Below, piece by piece: positions 50,919 to 63,456 of a stretch of DNA of 64,000 nt (positions are counted from its first letter, which is position 1; every line of letters starts with the position of its first letter). A model generated the notes under the pieces. It worked only from the letters and a program-made list of their open reading frames with translations, was not told the DNA's origin and ran no database searches. The position numbers and the translations under genes were made by a program. Origin of the DNA: Manihot esculenta (lineage: Eukaryota > Streptophyta > Magnoliopsida > Malpighiales > Euphorbiaceae); the NCBI RefSeq assembly GCF_001659605.2, contig NC_035178.2:2535091-2599090 (forward strand), read 5' to 3'.

Positions 50919-52862
50919 ATGGATCAGTTCTTTCTTGGCTTTCTCATTCTCAGCTTTTTCATTTCTTCTTCTACTACTTTTGCTCAACAGAACTACTCTG
51001 CTAATTCTGCACTGGACTGCAACAGCAGTGATGAGACTGGACCATCTCCTGCATTTCTCTACACTTGCAATGGCCAAAACAACTCTTGCGAGGCCTTTCT
51101 CATCTTCAAATCTCAAACTTCGTATGACTCGGTGCCTACTATCTCATCCCTCACATCTGCCAACCAAGACGAACTTGCAAGAATCAACAATGTCACGAGG
51201 ATAGCAAAGTTCCCTCCCAACAAAGAGGTGATTGTTCCTGTGCATTGTTCTTGTTTTGGCCAATACTACCAAGCCAACACTACGTTTCATGCCACTCGTG
51301 GCTATTCGTATTACATTGTAGCAAGTCAAACTTACGAGGGACTTTCTACTTGTGCTTCTCTTAAGAGAGCAAATGAATATGGTGAATTTGATCTTGGGTC
51401 TGGTGTGGAAATGCATGTGCCACTTCGATGTGCTTGTCCTACCTCAACCCAACTCAGGAGTGCTGTCAATTATCTACTTACTTATCCTATTAACTTTGGC
51501 GATTCTCTTGCTATTCTTGCTGAAAGATTCAACACAAGTGAAAGAAGTATAATTGATGCAAATGGGTTGGAAGAAAATCCAGTTATTTATCCAGACACAA
51601 CGATTCTGATACCTTTGCAAGCTAAACCTACGAGTTCAATCACCATAATTCACGAAGGCCCACCAAATGTTTCACGTCCTTCGGCTCCTAGTCCTGGAGA
51701 TAGAACATCCAAGAGGAAACTTTATGAATGGATTGGGATTGCAGCAGCTTGTTCGCTGCTGTTACTCAGTGTCACACTAGCCATTCTCCTTCTCCTTTGT
51801 AGAGAGAGAAGAAACAAGGCTCTTGAGAGCAATCATGAAAGGAATCATGTCTTGCTCGAAGATCTTCGTGTTGAGATAGCAAGCGTTGAGCAAGTCTTGA
51901 AAGTTTTTGGACTTAAAGAGGTAAAGAAAGCTACTGAAAATTTCAGTTCCAAGCATAGAATAAATGGTTCAGTCTACTGGGGAGAGTTTGATGGAGAGAT
52001 GTTAGCTATCAAGAAGATGAGAAGAGATGTATCAAAGGAAGTGAACATTTTGAAGAAGATCAACCACTTCAATTTGATTAAGCTTCGTGGCGTTTGTGAG
52101 AATCTGGGTTGTTTCTATCTTGTTTTCGAGTATATGAAAAATGGTTCTCTACGAGAATGGTTGTCTGGTGAAAGGTCTGAATATCATGGAAGTTGGAGTA
52201 CGAGGATTCAGATTGCTATGGATGTTGCTAATGGACTTCACTATCTTCACAGCTTTACTGAACCTGCCTGCGTGCACAAGGACATCAAGAGCAGCAACAT
52301 TCTTTTGGACAGCAAGTTAAGGGCCAAGATTGCAAATTTCGGTCATGCAAGAGCAGCAGCAAGGGGAACAACAACAAATGCTGCTGTGACAAAACACGTT
52401 GAAGGGACTAGAGGTTACATGGCACCCGAGTATGTGCAGGCAGGTCAAGTAACTCCCAAGATTGATGTCTATGCTTTTGGGGTCGTGCTTCTGGAACTGA
52501 TCACAGGAAAAGATGCTGTTTTTATACAGGATGGAAGAGAAACTCTGCTTTCAACAGCAACAGTTTCTATTCTGCAGAAGGAAAACGCAGAAGCTGAGCT
52601 GGCTTTGTTCATCCATCCTAGTTTCCTCGGGAGCCATGACATAAAATTGGCTCTCCGCCTGGCTAGAGTAAGCTTAGCCTGCTTGGTAAATGCACCAGAA
52701 AAGAGACCGGGCATGGGGGAAATTGTATCAACCCTGTTAAAGATTCAGGAATGTTTGGCGAAAACAAAACCACTGGAAGTTGACTCTGTTGATGTAGCAG
52801 CTCCAAAATGGCATTCATCAATAGGTTCAACTAATTGGAGAGCTGAAGCTATTTCAAAATAA
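50919..52862 (+). CDS. LysM receptor-like (pseudo)kinase, LYK4/LYK5 type
   Basis: An intronless 647-residue receptor. The first ATG is at 50919; an upstream in-frame TTG at 50874 is not a plausible start. A signal peptide (1-22) is followed by an ectodomain with three LysM modules linked by the CxC pairs C110-S-C112 and C171-A-C173, then a membrane segment (about 272-293) and an intracellular kinase-like domain (about 340-615). Lys365 (LAIKKM) is kept. However, the Gly-rich loop is degenerate (INGSVYWGEF), HRD is HKD (453-455) and DFG is NFG (473-475), so catalysis is unlikely. This matches LYK4/LYK5, which bind chitin oligomers and signal through the active kinase CERK1. Orthology to LYK4 or LYK5 cannot be decided by eye. 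The TAA stop follows directly in the same frame. Confidence 0.93.
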   Translation: MDQFFLGFLILSFFISSSTTFAQQNYSANSALDCNSSDETGPSPAFLYTCNGQNNSCEAFLIFKSQTSYDSVPTISSLTSANQDELARINNVTRIAKFPPNKEVIVPVHCSCFGQYYQANTTFHATRGYSYYIVASQTYEGLSTCASLKRANEYGEFDLGSGVEMHVPLRCACPTSTQLRSAVNYLLTYPINFGDSLAILAERFNTSERSIIDANGLEENPVIYPDTTILIPLQAKPTSSITIIHEGPPNVSRPSAPSPGDRTSKRKLYEWIGIAAACSLLLLSVTLAILLLLCRERRNKALESNHERNHVLLEDLRVEIASVEQVLKVFGLKEVKKATENFSSKHRINGSVYWGEFDGEMLAIKKMRRDVSKEVNILKKINHFNLIKLRGVCENLGCFYLVFEYMKNGSLREWLSGERSEYHGSWSTRIQIAMDVANGLHYLHSFTEPACVHKDIKSSNILLDSKLRAKIANFGHARAAARGTTTNAAVTKHVEGTRGYMAPEYVQAGQVTPKIDVYAFGVVLLELITGKDAVFIQDGRETLLSTATVSILQKENAEAELALFIHPSFLGSHDIKLALRLARVSLACLVNAPEKRPGMGEIVSTLLKIQECLAKTKPLEVDSVDVAAPKWHSSIGSTNWRAEAISK

Positions 52863-53581
52863 TTGTTTTCTGTATATAAACAAGGGCAAAAATTCTGATT
52901 TTCATTACTTGTATCAATGCATATCCTCCTAACTATTTATATTACCTACGAAATTAAGCAAGGTATTAGTCTACAATGCATAAATTTCTGTGTCTACTGA
53001 AAGGGTAGATTGCACTGTTCTGTAAATCTGTGATGTATCGTCCTTGAACATATCCAAGAACCAGTTCAAACTCAAGTCAGGTCATCTTAGCTCTCTTTCT
53101 CTTCTATCCACATAATTTAGGTGATTTAATTATTTTCTTAATCACCATGTAAAAATCATAAATGACAGATAAAGTGGAAGGAGAGAGTAGTAAGTTAATG
53201 AATAATTGCACTGAACAATCTAGAATTGCATTGACAAGTAAGGATTGGTATAAATAAGAACTGTCGACCTCATTTGCTAATTAATGATCCCAGACACTGG
53301 CATCTAGACTCAGATGTTCAAGAAGTGAGCGTCTTGTACCAGAATAGAAATGGAAACAAGAGCCTGAAATCAAAGAATGAAAATTTTCTCATTAAATAAT
53401 AAATTCACCAAAAGCAGATATTCAATGGCGCCATAGCCCTGAGACCGAAAACAAAATCACAGAACTCCTGAAATCTACCACAGAAAATAATTCCTATTTG
53501 CAGTGTGCTTTGGCCTTGGGGTAATATGGAAAAAGACCAAAGCTTTTTAACTCTGTCAAAAAAAAGGGGAGGCTTAGGACT
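52863..53581. other. Convergent 3' region between LysM receptor and DA1
   Basis: The two genes end tail-to-tail about 720 bp apart. This interval should hold both 3' UTRs. No other feature seen. Confidence 0.6.
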
Positions 53582-56500
53582 TCAATACGGAAATCTCCCT
53601 GTTATTCGAATATGGTCAAGTGTCTGTGGAAGGCCATATTTTTGCACTGCTTGGTGGCCTATTCTGAATCCATCTCCATAAACTGGAGAAGTGTCTGATT
53701 CAATCTGATGCTTAAAAAAATCTCCAAGCTTCTTCTCAAACGTAGATCTTGTAACCCAGTTTGGAGCTTGAGAAGCAGAGGATGAAGCAACATTGCTGCC
53801 TGAACCAGACTGAAGCTGTGACTCTAACCACATATGTGCAAGTACCTGACAAATGCCCTCTTCAACATCTTGACTGAGATGTTGGAAACCTTGTAGAAAT
53901 TAAGAATATCTCAGCATCTCTAGAGAAACAGACCACAAAATGAAATCCATTGCAATAAAAATTACTGGGCTTTCTGTTGATTAACATATGTATAAATTGC
54001 TATGTATCGACTTGAAAAAATTTTTTTATGTGAATTTTGAGAAAGATATAAACTGATTTATTGATGCTAAAAGTCAAAAAGAAATTGCACCCTTAAGCCG
54101 CATCCATGCATGCATCATCTCATGAGCCAGGATTGACCCAGTAAGCAACCTGCATGAAAGGAGATTTTCCAGCCACACATCAAACGTCTAGCTAATAATT
54201 ACATATCCAATATTATATGGTAAACATGCATATCTGCACCAAATATGCAACATCTTAGAGAAGTCCTATGGTACATAGAGTTTATGAAAGACATATGACT
54301 CTGTCTCAAACTCTCCACCACACCGGTGCAAAAGAAATTTTAAGTTCAGCATATTGAAAGTGTGCAATTTCTCTAAGGATCTATCTGAGAGAAATTTGGA
54401 ATTTTACATAATTTAATTCCAAAATAAGAAATCTTCTAACTTAATTGACTGTTAGTATCTAATATGCACATAAGAAGAGGTTAAAAAGACAATTAAATAT
54501 CTGTTTTTATTCAATTATCTACTTGTTCTTGATTACATCCTCTTAGGGAAGTATAACAGCATAGAGATCTAAAGGTATACGGCATACCTTGGGAGGCCAA
54601 ACAATATGAGAATTGCGGTCACCTCACAACGACGTGTCAATTTGAAGGGCTCTGTTACCATGCCCATGGCTCGGTTTCCTGCCCCAAACTTTGGCCGCCT
54701 TAATACCTGGTCATTGATGGCCATTACAATATAAATTTCCAGCCAATACACAAATATTAGAACAAGATTTAACTAATGCACCACAAAATGCAAAAAATGA
54801 TGTCAGAATCTCTTACTCTGCTGACTGTTTGTTCCTCAGACAGGCAAAGCCCTCTGGTTTCTGGCATATGATAATGGCCCTGTGCAAGAAAGAAGTTTCA
54901 AAACCCAATTATGAGAAGTCCACAGAGGAAAACAAGAGCTATTGCTAGATTTTATTTGAAACATATGGACTTTATGTTTACCATCTTTTTCCATGCATTC
55001 AATAAAGTTGGACATGGTAACTCTCTTAGTCTAGATATGAAGCATATTTGTGAGTTCACCATTATTTAAAATAATAATAATAATAATAATAATATGCTTT
55101 TTCAAGGCTTCAAGCCACAGACAACCCTGTAGTGCAATGGGTATCTAACAATCTTATTGAATTTTTTGAAATAAAATAATGTACTGTTTTCAAGGCATCA
55201 AGACATAGATATTTCTTCAGCGCAATAATTGTCTAACAATCTTATAGCAGAACAAATGTTTTTATGAATTTAGGTAAAAGAACTAATACATTGTTTGGCT
55301 TTGTATAATATATGTTGAAGATACATAACTAAAGAATATTACTTTGAAAATCTTCAATTTAGTTTTTGTTATTTAAAAAAGTTCATAATTCATTTAAACT
55401 TTTCACTTTTCCAAAGAAAATTAAAGGTGGTGTATTTTTTAAGCGTATTTGGTGAAAATGACCACAGGCTTTAGGTGATTAAGCCAATTTTGGAAAAGGA
55501 AAATTGTTTTATTGTAAGCAATACAAGTTTTCTTTTACAAATTTACACTTACGTTCTTTTCCCCCTCCCGGGCTTCATTTAGAGCTTGCCTCTCAACCAA
55601 GAGCAGTGGGACTTGCTGCTCCACTCTCATATTCAGACTTTCATAGAATTCTTGTATATCAAGGTAAAGAGGCTGGCATTGATTGGTGTCCATGACTGCA
55701 GATTCCAGGCACTCTAGGCAGAGTTTACGACCATCATTAAGTGCAATATATCCTGTGTCTCGTGGCTGTATAAGTTGGGAAGATGTATCACAACATTTTT
55801 TAGAAAACCAGATCACGGAGAATTTCCCTGGAAAGCTTCAAGAAACTGTTTATGTCTTAATTCATTCAACTAACCTCCATTCGCTCACAGCTGCAGCACC
55901 GAGGAGTACCATCATGTTCATGAGATGGGCAGTATTTCTGGATCCAAAAAGGATGTGCCCTATATTCAATAAGACCAGCAGGGTTTGTTGGAATCTGTCA
56001 AAAGTTATATAATCAAAAGAAAAGCCAACAATGACTGAAAATGAGTAAAATACTTGAGAAGAACAAACTCATGCTTCAGATCTATCATATAAGCAAGGCA
56101 GTTGTTATTTACAAGCCAAATACTAACAAATCTTTTTGGACCCCAATTTTACTGAAATTTTAGTATTTCCATAAATTATGGCATATGGTTATAGAAATCT
56201 TCTCTTTTTGATCCTTGGTCAGACACAAACAGCTCGTACAAGGTCGAAATCATAATCAATAAAGGATTTGCTGGTTACAGAAGAGTTGCTTACAAAGCAC
56301 TTGCAAACATCACATTTTGGATGGAACCGCTCCTTGTAGCAAGATTTATGATAACGATAATTCCCAGACATAGAGAACTGTAGGAGAAGAATATATTTAA
56401 AGTTAACCACTTCATGCCGCTGAAACAAAATTCTAGTAAAACAATTGGAATTCGCCATAACCTAATTAACATTGGCAGCTAATCAGGAGTTTAGTTTGCA

Positions 56501-59252
56501 CCTCATAATCAGAAATTGGTAGGTTGCAGGCATGGCACCGGAAACATTCTGGATGCCAAAACGCATTAAGGCAATTTAGAAATCTTCCATGACCAATTTC
56601 CATATTGCAACCAGCACAAATCCTAGCCAAAATAAAGACATTCTTGGGTCATCTCTCGAAGATTCTAACACAGTAACAGATGAGGTTGTGTAACTTGGAA
56701 AGAAAGTGATATACACCAAAACCAGAAGATAGTGTTGAATTATCAATACTAATAAACATATTCACATTTAATTTATTTTTAATAGATAAGTCCATGCTGT
56801 GAAAGCCTTGAATACTAGAAGTTCCCTTTACACAAAATCAGTAAATAAATCAAGCTTTTTTCTTAAAAATAAAAATTAGCTTCTTTGTGGAGGCTCCACA
56901 AAGCTAATGCACTTGATGCATCACATGAAAACTATCCAATCAATGATTTAATTTTCAGAATTCCTTAAGAATTAAAATATCAAACTAGTCATTTAGAAGA
57001 AACAACATTTTTATTCAAACAATATAAAGATCTATTGTAAAAATTAAGGGCCTCAAAATAGATCAAAGCAGACTGTTTGAAATAAAATATAAAAACACCG
57101 GTGCAGACATTTTTTGTCTCATTTTCCAAAAGCTAGGAGGTGGGGAGAACTATGGTGAACTGCATATATACACATGATAGTTTCAAAAGAGTGTGTTACA
57201 TATATGCATCTATAAATAACTGAAGAAGAAATTAAAACCACTATGGTTAATGAATTGACAACAAACTAAAAAAAAAAAACGTAATGAGCAAAACGGCTGA
57301 GATACCTATACCCCATTGGAAACTGAACTGGGATGGGTTGATATACATTTCCTTGGTATGCATTACCATTTCCTTGGTATGCATTGCCATTTCCTTGGTA
57401 GCCATGGCCATTTCCTTGGTAGCCATGGCTATTTCCAATTTCATATCCATACTGAGGAGGAGGAGATTCAACATTCAAGCTCTCTTGTATAGCCCTAGCA
57501 AGTTGTTCATCTTCTTCCAGCTGAGTCTCATTATCTGTCCAGTAATAGTTCAATCATAGCACGTTAGATGATGAGATAATTATTAAACAATTTCATAGAA
57601 AAGAAGCTGAAAAGGCTCAATCATTTTACTAGAAATAATTGGTTCTCAATGATACAGATAGTCAGATACTAATAGATCAATTGTTTGACATATAAAAGAA
57701 CTAGTTATAACTTATTGCAGAAACAGAAGATTGGATATGAATGCCAAACAAAATGCATTCATGATAAAAACGAGTATCAATTATTTGTTTCTCTTATTCC
57801 AACATTTGATTGTAGGAAAAGTTTGCTTTCACATTACATTTCATTAATGAACACAAGCTGCAGAATGAAGCACATAACAATCACCTATATAGTTAAAGAA
57901 AAACAATTAGCGCAATATACTCATTTAGCTCACTTTGATTAGTATAGACTGGCATCAAAAATTGAATTGAAGCTCCCGTATTTTCATAACAAACCCCACA
58001 AAATTAGAGATACAGCATGAACACTAAACAAGAATAATAAGACCTCTTGAGAGAACCAATACAAGGTAGCATTTTGATGTGAAATTCCACAGTTTTATCA
58101 TGTATGGCAAGTACAAGCAAGGCCTTAAATTGGAAACAGTGCTAATACTGAAGTACATTGTCCTAATATGGAGCATTGAAGCCAAATTTAGATATTGTGT
58201 AAAAGCCAGATTCGTATTACATTATTTACCTTCCCATGAAGAATTTCCCCCAATTATAGCAGTCTCAATCTTGAAAACATATCATAATAAATCAACATAG
58301 TACCAATAAAATCAAAGCATTAGTGTCATCACTTAGCATTAATGGATCACACACTATTTCTTTGAGATTGACAAGAAATCTCAAAACATCATGTGAGGAT
58401 TTTGTGGCAAGAACACAATTGCAAACAAGAAAATACAATGGATTAAGCAAAATGCCAATCAGCAATAGAAAATACCAAGAACATCGATGACAGCATCCCT
58501 AGCCATGTTAGCCACCAAATCAGATATTTTCCATCATTGATCACATTCTATTTTTCTGAGATTAACAAGAAAGCTACAATTCCAAGTAAAAAACTTTGGA
58601 GAACAGGTGTGCACTAAATGATGCAATGATTTATCAAGATGCAATTATTCAAAGTGCGAATATATCTAGACTGCACACAAGAGAATCATATACCATCAAC
58701 ATTACTTACCAATAACAATTTTTCCATAATGATTTTCCTCTAAAAGGGAGAGTGCAATAGCACGATTAATGTCTTCATTCTCCTTCTCTGACAATCCTTC
58801 ATTCTCCTGCTCTGACCACACAACCTACAGTCAATATTCAGCATTAAAACAAATGTCAAAGGAAGAAGAGTAAATTAGGAATCAGATTTAACTTTGAAAT
58901 TTTCAACCAAGGTTATTCAGAGACTCTTGTTAGTAACAAAAGTCAAAGTTACAATCTCCATATAAGGGATATATGCATTCCCTAAGCTCTATCAGCTGTC
59001 TTCTGAAAAATGTGCATGATTTAACCAAAAACATAAGAGACATGATCTAATGCATGTTACAATGATACAATCTAACCCAACTTCACAGAAAAGGAAACAT
59101 AAATGATTTTATGGCAAAGAAGTGGCCTTGGTAAGTACCTCAGAAGTAGACGGAGCATAATAATTAGGATCCTCTCCATAATTTCCGTGATAATGGTCAT
59201 CTGAAATATTATGACTGGAGCCTTTAAAAATTTTGCTAAGCCATCTATTCAT
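53582..59252 (-). CDS. DA1: DA1, LIM-domain ubiquitin-activated peptidase
   Basis: Eleven coding exons join in frame through GT-AG sites: 59139-59252 (ATG), 58710-58824, 57306-57534, 56502-56622, 56294-56377, 55875-55994, 55553-55765, 54817-54879, 54588-54706, 54091-54149 and 53582-53889. They give 514 residues (Arabidopsis DA1 is about 532). Order: N-terminal WLSKIFKG; two ubiquitin-interacting motifs (about 55-68 and 83-96); a YQGN(G) repeat (112-141); a LIM domain from C155 ([16 protein letters not shown] on) and a second Cys-rich unit to about 261; then the peptidase domain with HEMMH (402-406) and the conserved C-terminus [15 protein letters not shown] and ITGRFPY. DA1 limits organ and seed size: when ubiquitinated by BB or DA2 it cleaves growth regulators. 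Related DAR genes are the main alternative; syntenic position and sequence favour DA1. Confidence 0.95.
55070..55093. repeat. (AAT)n microsatellite in a DA1 intron
   Basis: About eight tandem AAT/TAA units within the intron between the exons at 55553-55765 and 54817-54879. Confidence 0.9.
57338..57428 (-). repeat. DA1: In-frame tandem repeat in DA1 exon 3
   Basis: The coding strand repeats a 21-nt unit about four times, encoding YQGNG followed by HG or NA. On the plus strand the repeated words are CCATTTCCTTGGTA. It lies between the second ubiquitin-interacting motif and the LIM domain. Confidence 0.85.
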
Positions 59253-59270
59253 GGTCGATGAAGTCCTTAA

Positions 59271-59854
59271 CTGAAAGATAAACCATTCATAAAATGATGC
59301 TAGCCAAAGTGACAATGCTTCATATTTCCTTTTACTATATTATTTGCAAACGTCAAGCATTTCCCAACTCAAAATGCAAGTTTGAAAGACAATTTCGTTA
59401 ACCAAAAAGAAAAAAGAAAAAAAAGTCTAAGTCAACCAAAAACAGAAAACTGAAATCAGTTGAAAAAGAAAAAAATCCACAACTAAACAACAGTAATGCA
59501 ATAGCCTAAGCATCCAAGAGTCCCGACAATCCAAATACTGGGCGTTTCATATGTACATGCAAATATTAATTCCAGTTCTATAATAACTAACTCTGTAACT
59601 CTACTGCATTTCTCTATAGCAATCACTGGAAACCACAGACACTGTAGGAAACAGCAGGTACACTATAGCAAGCAAAATCTTTAACCAGGAATTTTTAAGC
59701 TACCAGAACTTGTCATCAGCTCAATTAATCTAACTGAAAGAGAGAGAAGTTGTTCCAGCTCGACATGCCAACCAAATTCACAACACATAACATTTAGATT
59801 GCGGATTCTGGATAGAAAGAAAAAGGTAAATAACCAAGTAATGGGGTGACTCAC
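59271..59854 (-). other. 5' UTR intron of DA1
   Basis: On the minus strand, TATAG then GTGAGTC ends a leader exon at 59855. TTTATCTTTCAG ends the intron before 59270, 18 bp upstream of the ATG. The leader exon probably runs to about 60,200. Confidence 0.6.
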
Positions 59855-60701
59855 CTATAAGAAATCAATAAGAACCCGCAATGAATGGCGGAAGAGAAGA
59901 AACCCAGATCAAATTAGATCCAATCAACTCGAAAAGCCACAAAATTTAGAGTCAGACAGATAAAAGGGGGAAAAAAAAAGATCTTTTGGTAACAGGCATC
60001 AAGCTTTTCTTCTGTATGGAAGAAGAATCTAATGCAGGGACAAGGAATCAGAAAAATGGTTATGTTCAAAAAAGAATGAAGCTTAGAGAATAGACGCGTA
60101 GTGGGAAAGATAACAACAAACGGACGGAAAGAGTGTAGGTAGCGAAGAAGTGCTTGAATTGTACGCAATTTCAAAGGCAATTTTGGAAAAAAATAAACGT
60201 AAAAAGGTTTAAGATTAACAAATTTATATCATAAATCAAAAAGGGTTTGACGAAGGATCATCAAAACCCAATTTGGTGGAGAGGCAGGCGGGGTCCCCCT
60301 GCAGTTCTTTTGCGAGGAGAACCCAGAGAAGGTTTTCTCTTCTTTAGCAGAAGCTTATAGCAATGAATGTGAATTTTCTGGTAGCTGCCATTTTTCTTTT
60401 ATTGGTAGTTTAAAAAAGGGCTTTTCGATAGTTGTTTTTAAGAGCAATGATTATGGAGCCGTTATTACAATTTTATATTTATTCTCATAACAACTCTCAC
60501 ATGATTTTATACATATATACAAAATTTATAAAAATTAAATTAAAAAAATAAAATGCTAAATAATTTTTATTTTTTAAAGTGAAAAGGAAAAATAAAGAAT
60601 ACATATTTGAAAAGTGCATTTTCAATTTGAATATCCATGCAATAAAAGCAACCAAAATTAAATAGTAGAATGGTAAATTTATAAAAATGTGATTTTTTTA
60701 A

Positions 60702-61285
60702 GGGAGATTTACGATTTAGTTTATGGATATTATCATTATTAATAGATCAATTTTTATATTTTCAGAAATCTATTAAAACGTTCTTATCTTTTCTTTTCAT
60801 TAATAAAATAGTCATTTAGTTTATTTCTGCCGTTAAAAATATAGCAAAATATCAAATTACTCATCTTTCTCCTTTTTTTTTCTTTTATTATTTTTTAATT
60901 TTTCTTTTTATTCTTATTTTTTAAGGAGGAAAAGGAAGAGGATAATGGATTATTACGATAAGAATATTTTAATAGATATAAAAAAAGATAATAACATTTT
61001 AATATATATGAGAAAATATAACAACGTTTTAATATATTTTTAAAAATGTAGAAATTAACTTGTTAATAATAATAATATCCAATTATTAAATAAAAAATTT
61101 TATTTGAGGGTGAAATTGAATTTTAAAAATTTTTTCTCTCATCATTTATTTATTTTTAACAGAAAAGAGGACGGAAAGATTATTTTATTGATAAAAAAAA
61201 TAAAAATGTTTTAATAGATTTCTAAAAATAAAGGAATTAACTTGTTAATAATGGCAATATTCAAATACTAAATTATAAATTTTTC
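60702..61285. mobile_element. MITE with long inverted repeats, family A copy 1
   Basis: The left arm begins near 60702 (GGGAGATTTACGATTTAG) and the right arm ends near 61285 (CTAAATTATAAATTTTTC). Shared inverted landmarks include CATTATTAATAGATCAATTT on the left and AATTAACTTGTTAATAAT on the right, and TATTAAAACGTT with AAAATGTTTTAATAGA. The arm-type sequence occurs twice on the right side (about 60949-61105 and 61160-61285), so the copy appears rearranged or nested. The centre is polypyrimidine-rich. No transposase. Confidence 0.65.
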
Positions 61286-63456
61286 TTTTGTTTTAATAAA
61301 ATAAAGGAATATAATAAATAATAGTACTTTTTTTAACCCTCAATTTTTTTCTTTAAAAAAAAAAAAATCCTCAATTGTGAGTCTAAATAAAAGATAACAA
61401 TACCCATGTATTGTCACGATAATAATGATTTCTTAGAGCTTAAACTATCTCAATGCCTTATTTATTGTGTTAATTATTTTTAATTAAATCTGAAAAAATA
61501 ATAGTAAATGTCAGCAATCATAAAGCATCTATATATATATATATATATATATTAAGTATATAAGGGATACATAGAAAATGTTCCTTTATTACCTAGGAGA
61601 GAGATGAAGAGTCAAATTTCTTAAAACTTAATTGAAATGAATTAATAATTTTTTGAAAAAAAATAGATCAATAACATCTATATCATAATATATTCATAGC
61701 AAAGTTAAGAAATGATGATACGTGATTAAAGGGTTTGGTGTACAAAAAAGTTAATGAATATTATTAAGTAGTTGAGAATTGATCGTGAATCAGGCTGATT
61801 TTTTTAATTTTTAAAAGGTTGAGAGTTTTTGGAGTTTTGAATTTATTTTTTATTTCTCTCCATATGTTTGGTTCAGTGGTATTACAAATACCTTTATTAT
61901 TTTGAGGCATTTCGACAAATTGTTCTAATAAATGTGACAATGAAATATTATAGCAGAAATTTTAGGTGGCTTATTTATGGCAGACAGTAAACTAATAAAT
62001 GTTGAGCCGCTTCGTCCATATTTAATTTATTACTCATATTTTGCTTATCAGTCTGTTATGTGTGCAATTATGATTATAGTGGGAAATCTGCGTGCCTTAA
62101 AGTGATCGGTCTGCTTATTCTGAATATAGATGAGATCGAAGATGTAGAAGGTCTATATTTTATGACGGACGATTCTTCTGCAAGGTGGTCGAACCGGATG
62201 CACTGGTATAGACTATTTCTCTTTCTTATACACGCGTTATAATCTCGAAGGGTCCACCGTTATTATGTTATCAAATTGATTGTTGATAGTATATAAAATA
62301 TAAATTCTTCTGAGATTAGAACACGTGTGTATTCAAACTAACCCATTAATTATAGTTAAGATAACTCATTGGCTCGACTGTGTTTAGAAAGTGCATGAGT
62401 TGTGAAGGCCTAAGACACTTTTGCCTATTAAACTATCAAGCTCTCTTACTCTCAACCTCCAAATATCATATCTTCGACTTTTATATTTATACATGAAAAT
62501 CAAATGCATGTATGATGATAACTCTAATGATAAAGTGTATGTTAAGGATAGAATAAAATGTCTCTAATTGATTCCATATTAAATGAATTAATATTATCTA
62601 CTATTTATATTATCGAAATTTTTTTTTTTAAAATTTTGTAATTCTGTAATTTCATCAACAATTCTAATATTAATCCATCCGAAAATATATGTCCATCTCT
62701 ATTAATATCCTCATTTATTAAACTAAGTGTCTAGACTACTACTATAGACTACTACAATAAATCCTTTGGCCATTCCACTTGTTGCCATTTTATAAATTTC
62801 TGAATCTCAAAATTATTAGTAAATTATTTAATCTTAAAAATATATTAAAATATTTTGAAAATATATTAATTAACACTTAAATCGATAAAAAAAAAATCCT
62901 GCCATGAAAAAAATTTACGACAGCATCATTAATCATTTGGTGATAACAATAGAGTAGAGTAAGAAAAAGAAAGCAATTATTGCTTAATGTTTTCTAAATT
63001 GTTCTAATTAAGAAAATGATTTTCTTGACTTTTAGACTAAACCAGAGAATTTAGTTAAAAGATTATAAAATTCAGCTTCTAGTTCTTCTTTAATCTAATT
63101 CAACATATTAGAAATTTTAAATAATAAATATTAATTTCAAATTAAATTATATAGAAATATAAACATCTAAATAAATTTAGATAAAAGGTTAAAAATGGAA
63201 AAAATTAAACTTTATTGATAACGAAATGCGGTGAAGTTGAGGATTGAAGAGTCTATTTGGTCAAATAAGACTAGTTGGTATACCTAAGTGTGCAGCTCTC
63301 CCTCCGTTCTGATATTTTTCCTTTTTCCCCTCAAATGGCAGCTTTGATTGATCAATGATCAAATACAGTGTGTATTAGGAAAAAGAAAAAGAAACATTTA
63401 GATTCTGTTTTTTTTTAAAGAAAAATATTATTTTAAAAAGTTTTATTTTTTATTTT
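61286..63456. other. AT-rich intergenic region, no supported gene
   Basis: Contains a (TA)n microsatellite and a few short open frames without recognisable domains. Confidence 0.6.
61530..61552. repeat. (TA)n microsatellite
   Basis: About eleven tandem TA units. Confidence 0.9.

Noticed and set aside
59253..59315. Upstream in-frame extension of DA1 starting MSLWLASFYEW
   Set aside because: It is read-through of the leader intron; an acceptor TTTCAG lies at 59271-59276, and WLSKIFKG right after ATG 59252 matches the DA1 start.
62060..62242. Short open frame near 62.1 kb
   Set aside because: Only 60 codons, no similarity I recognise and no surrounding gene structure.
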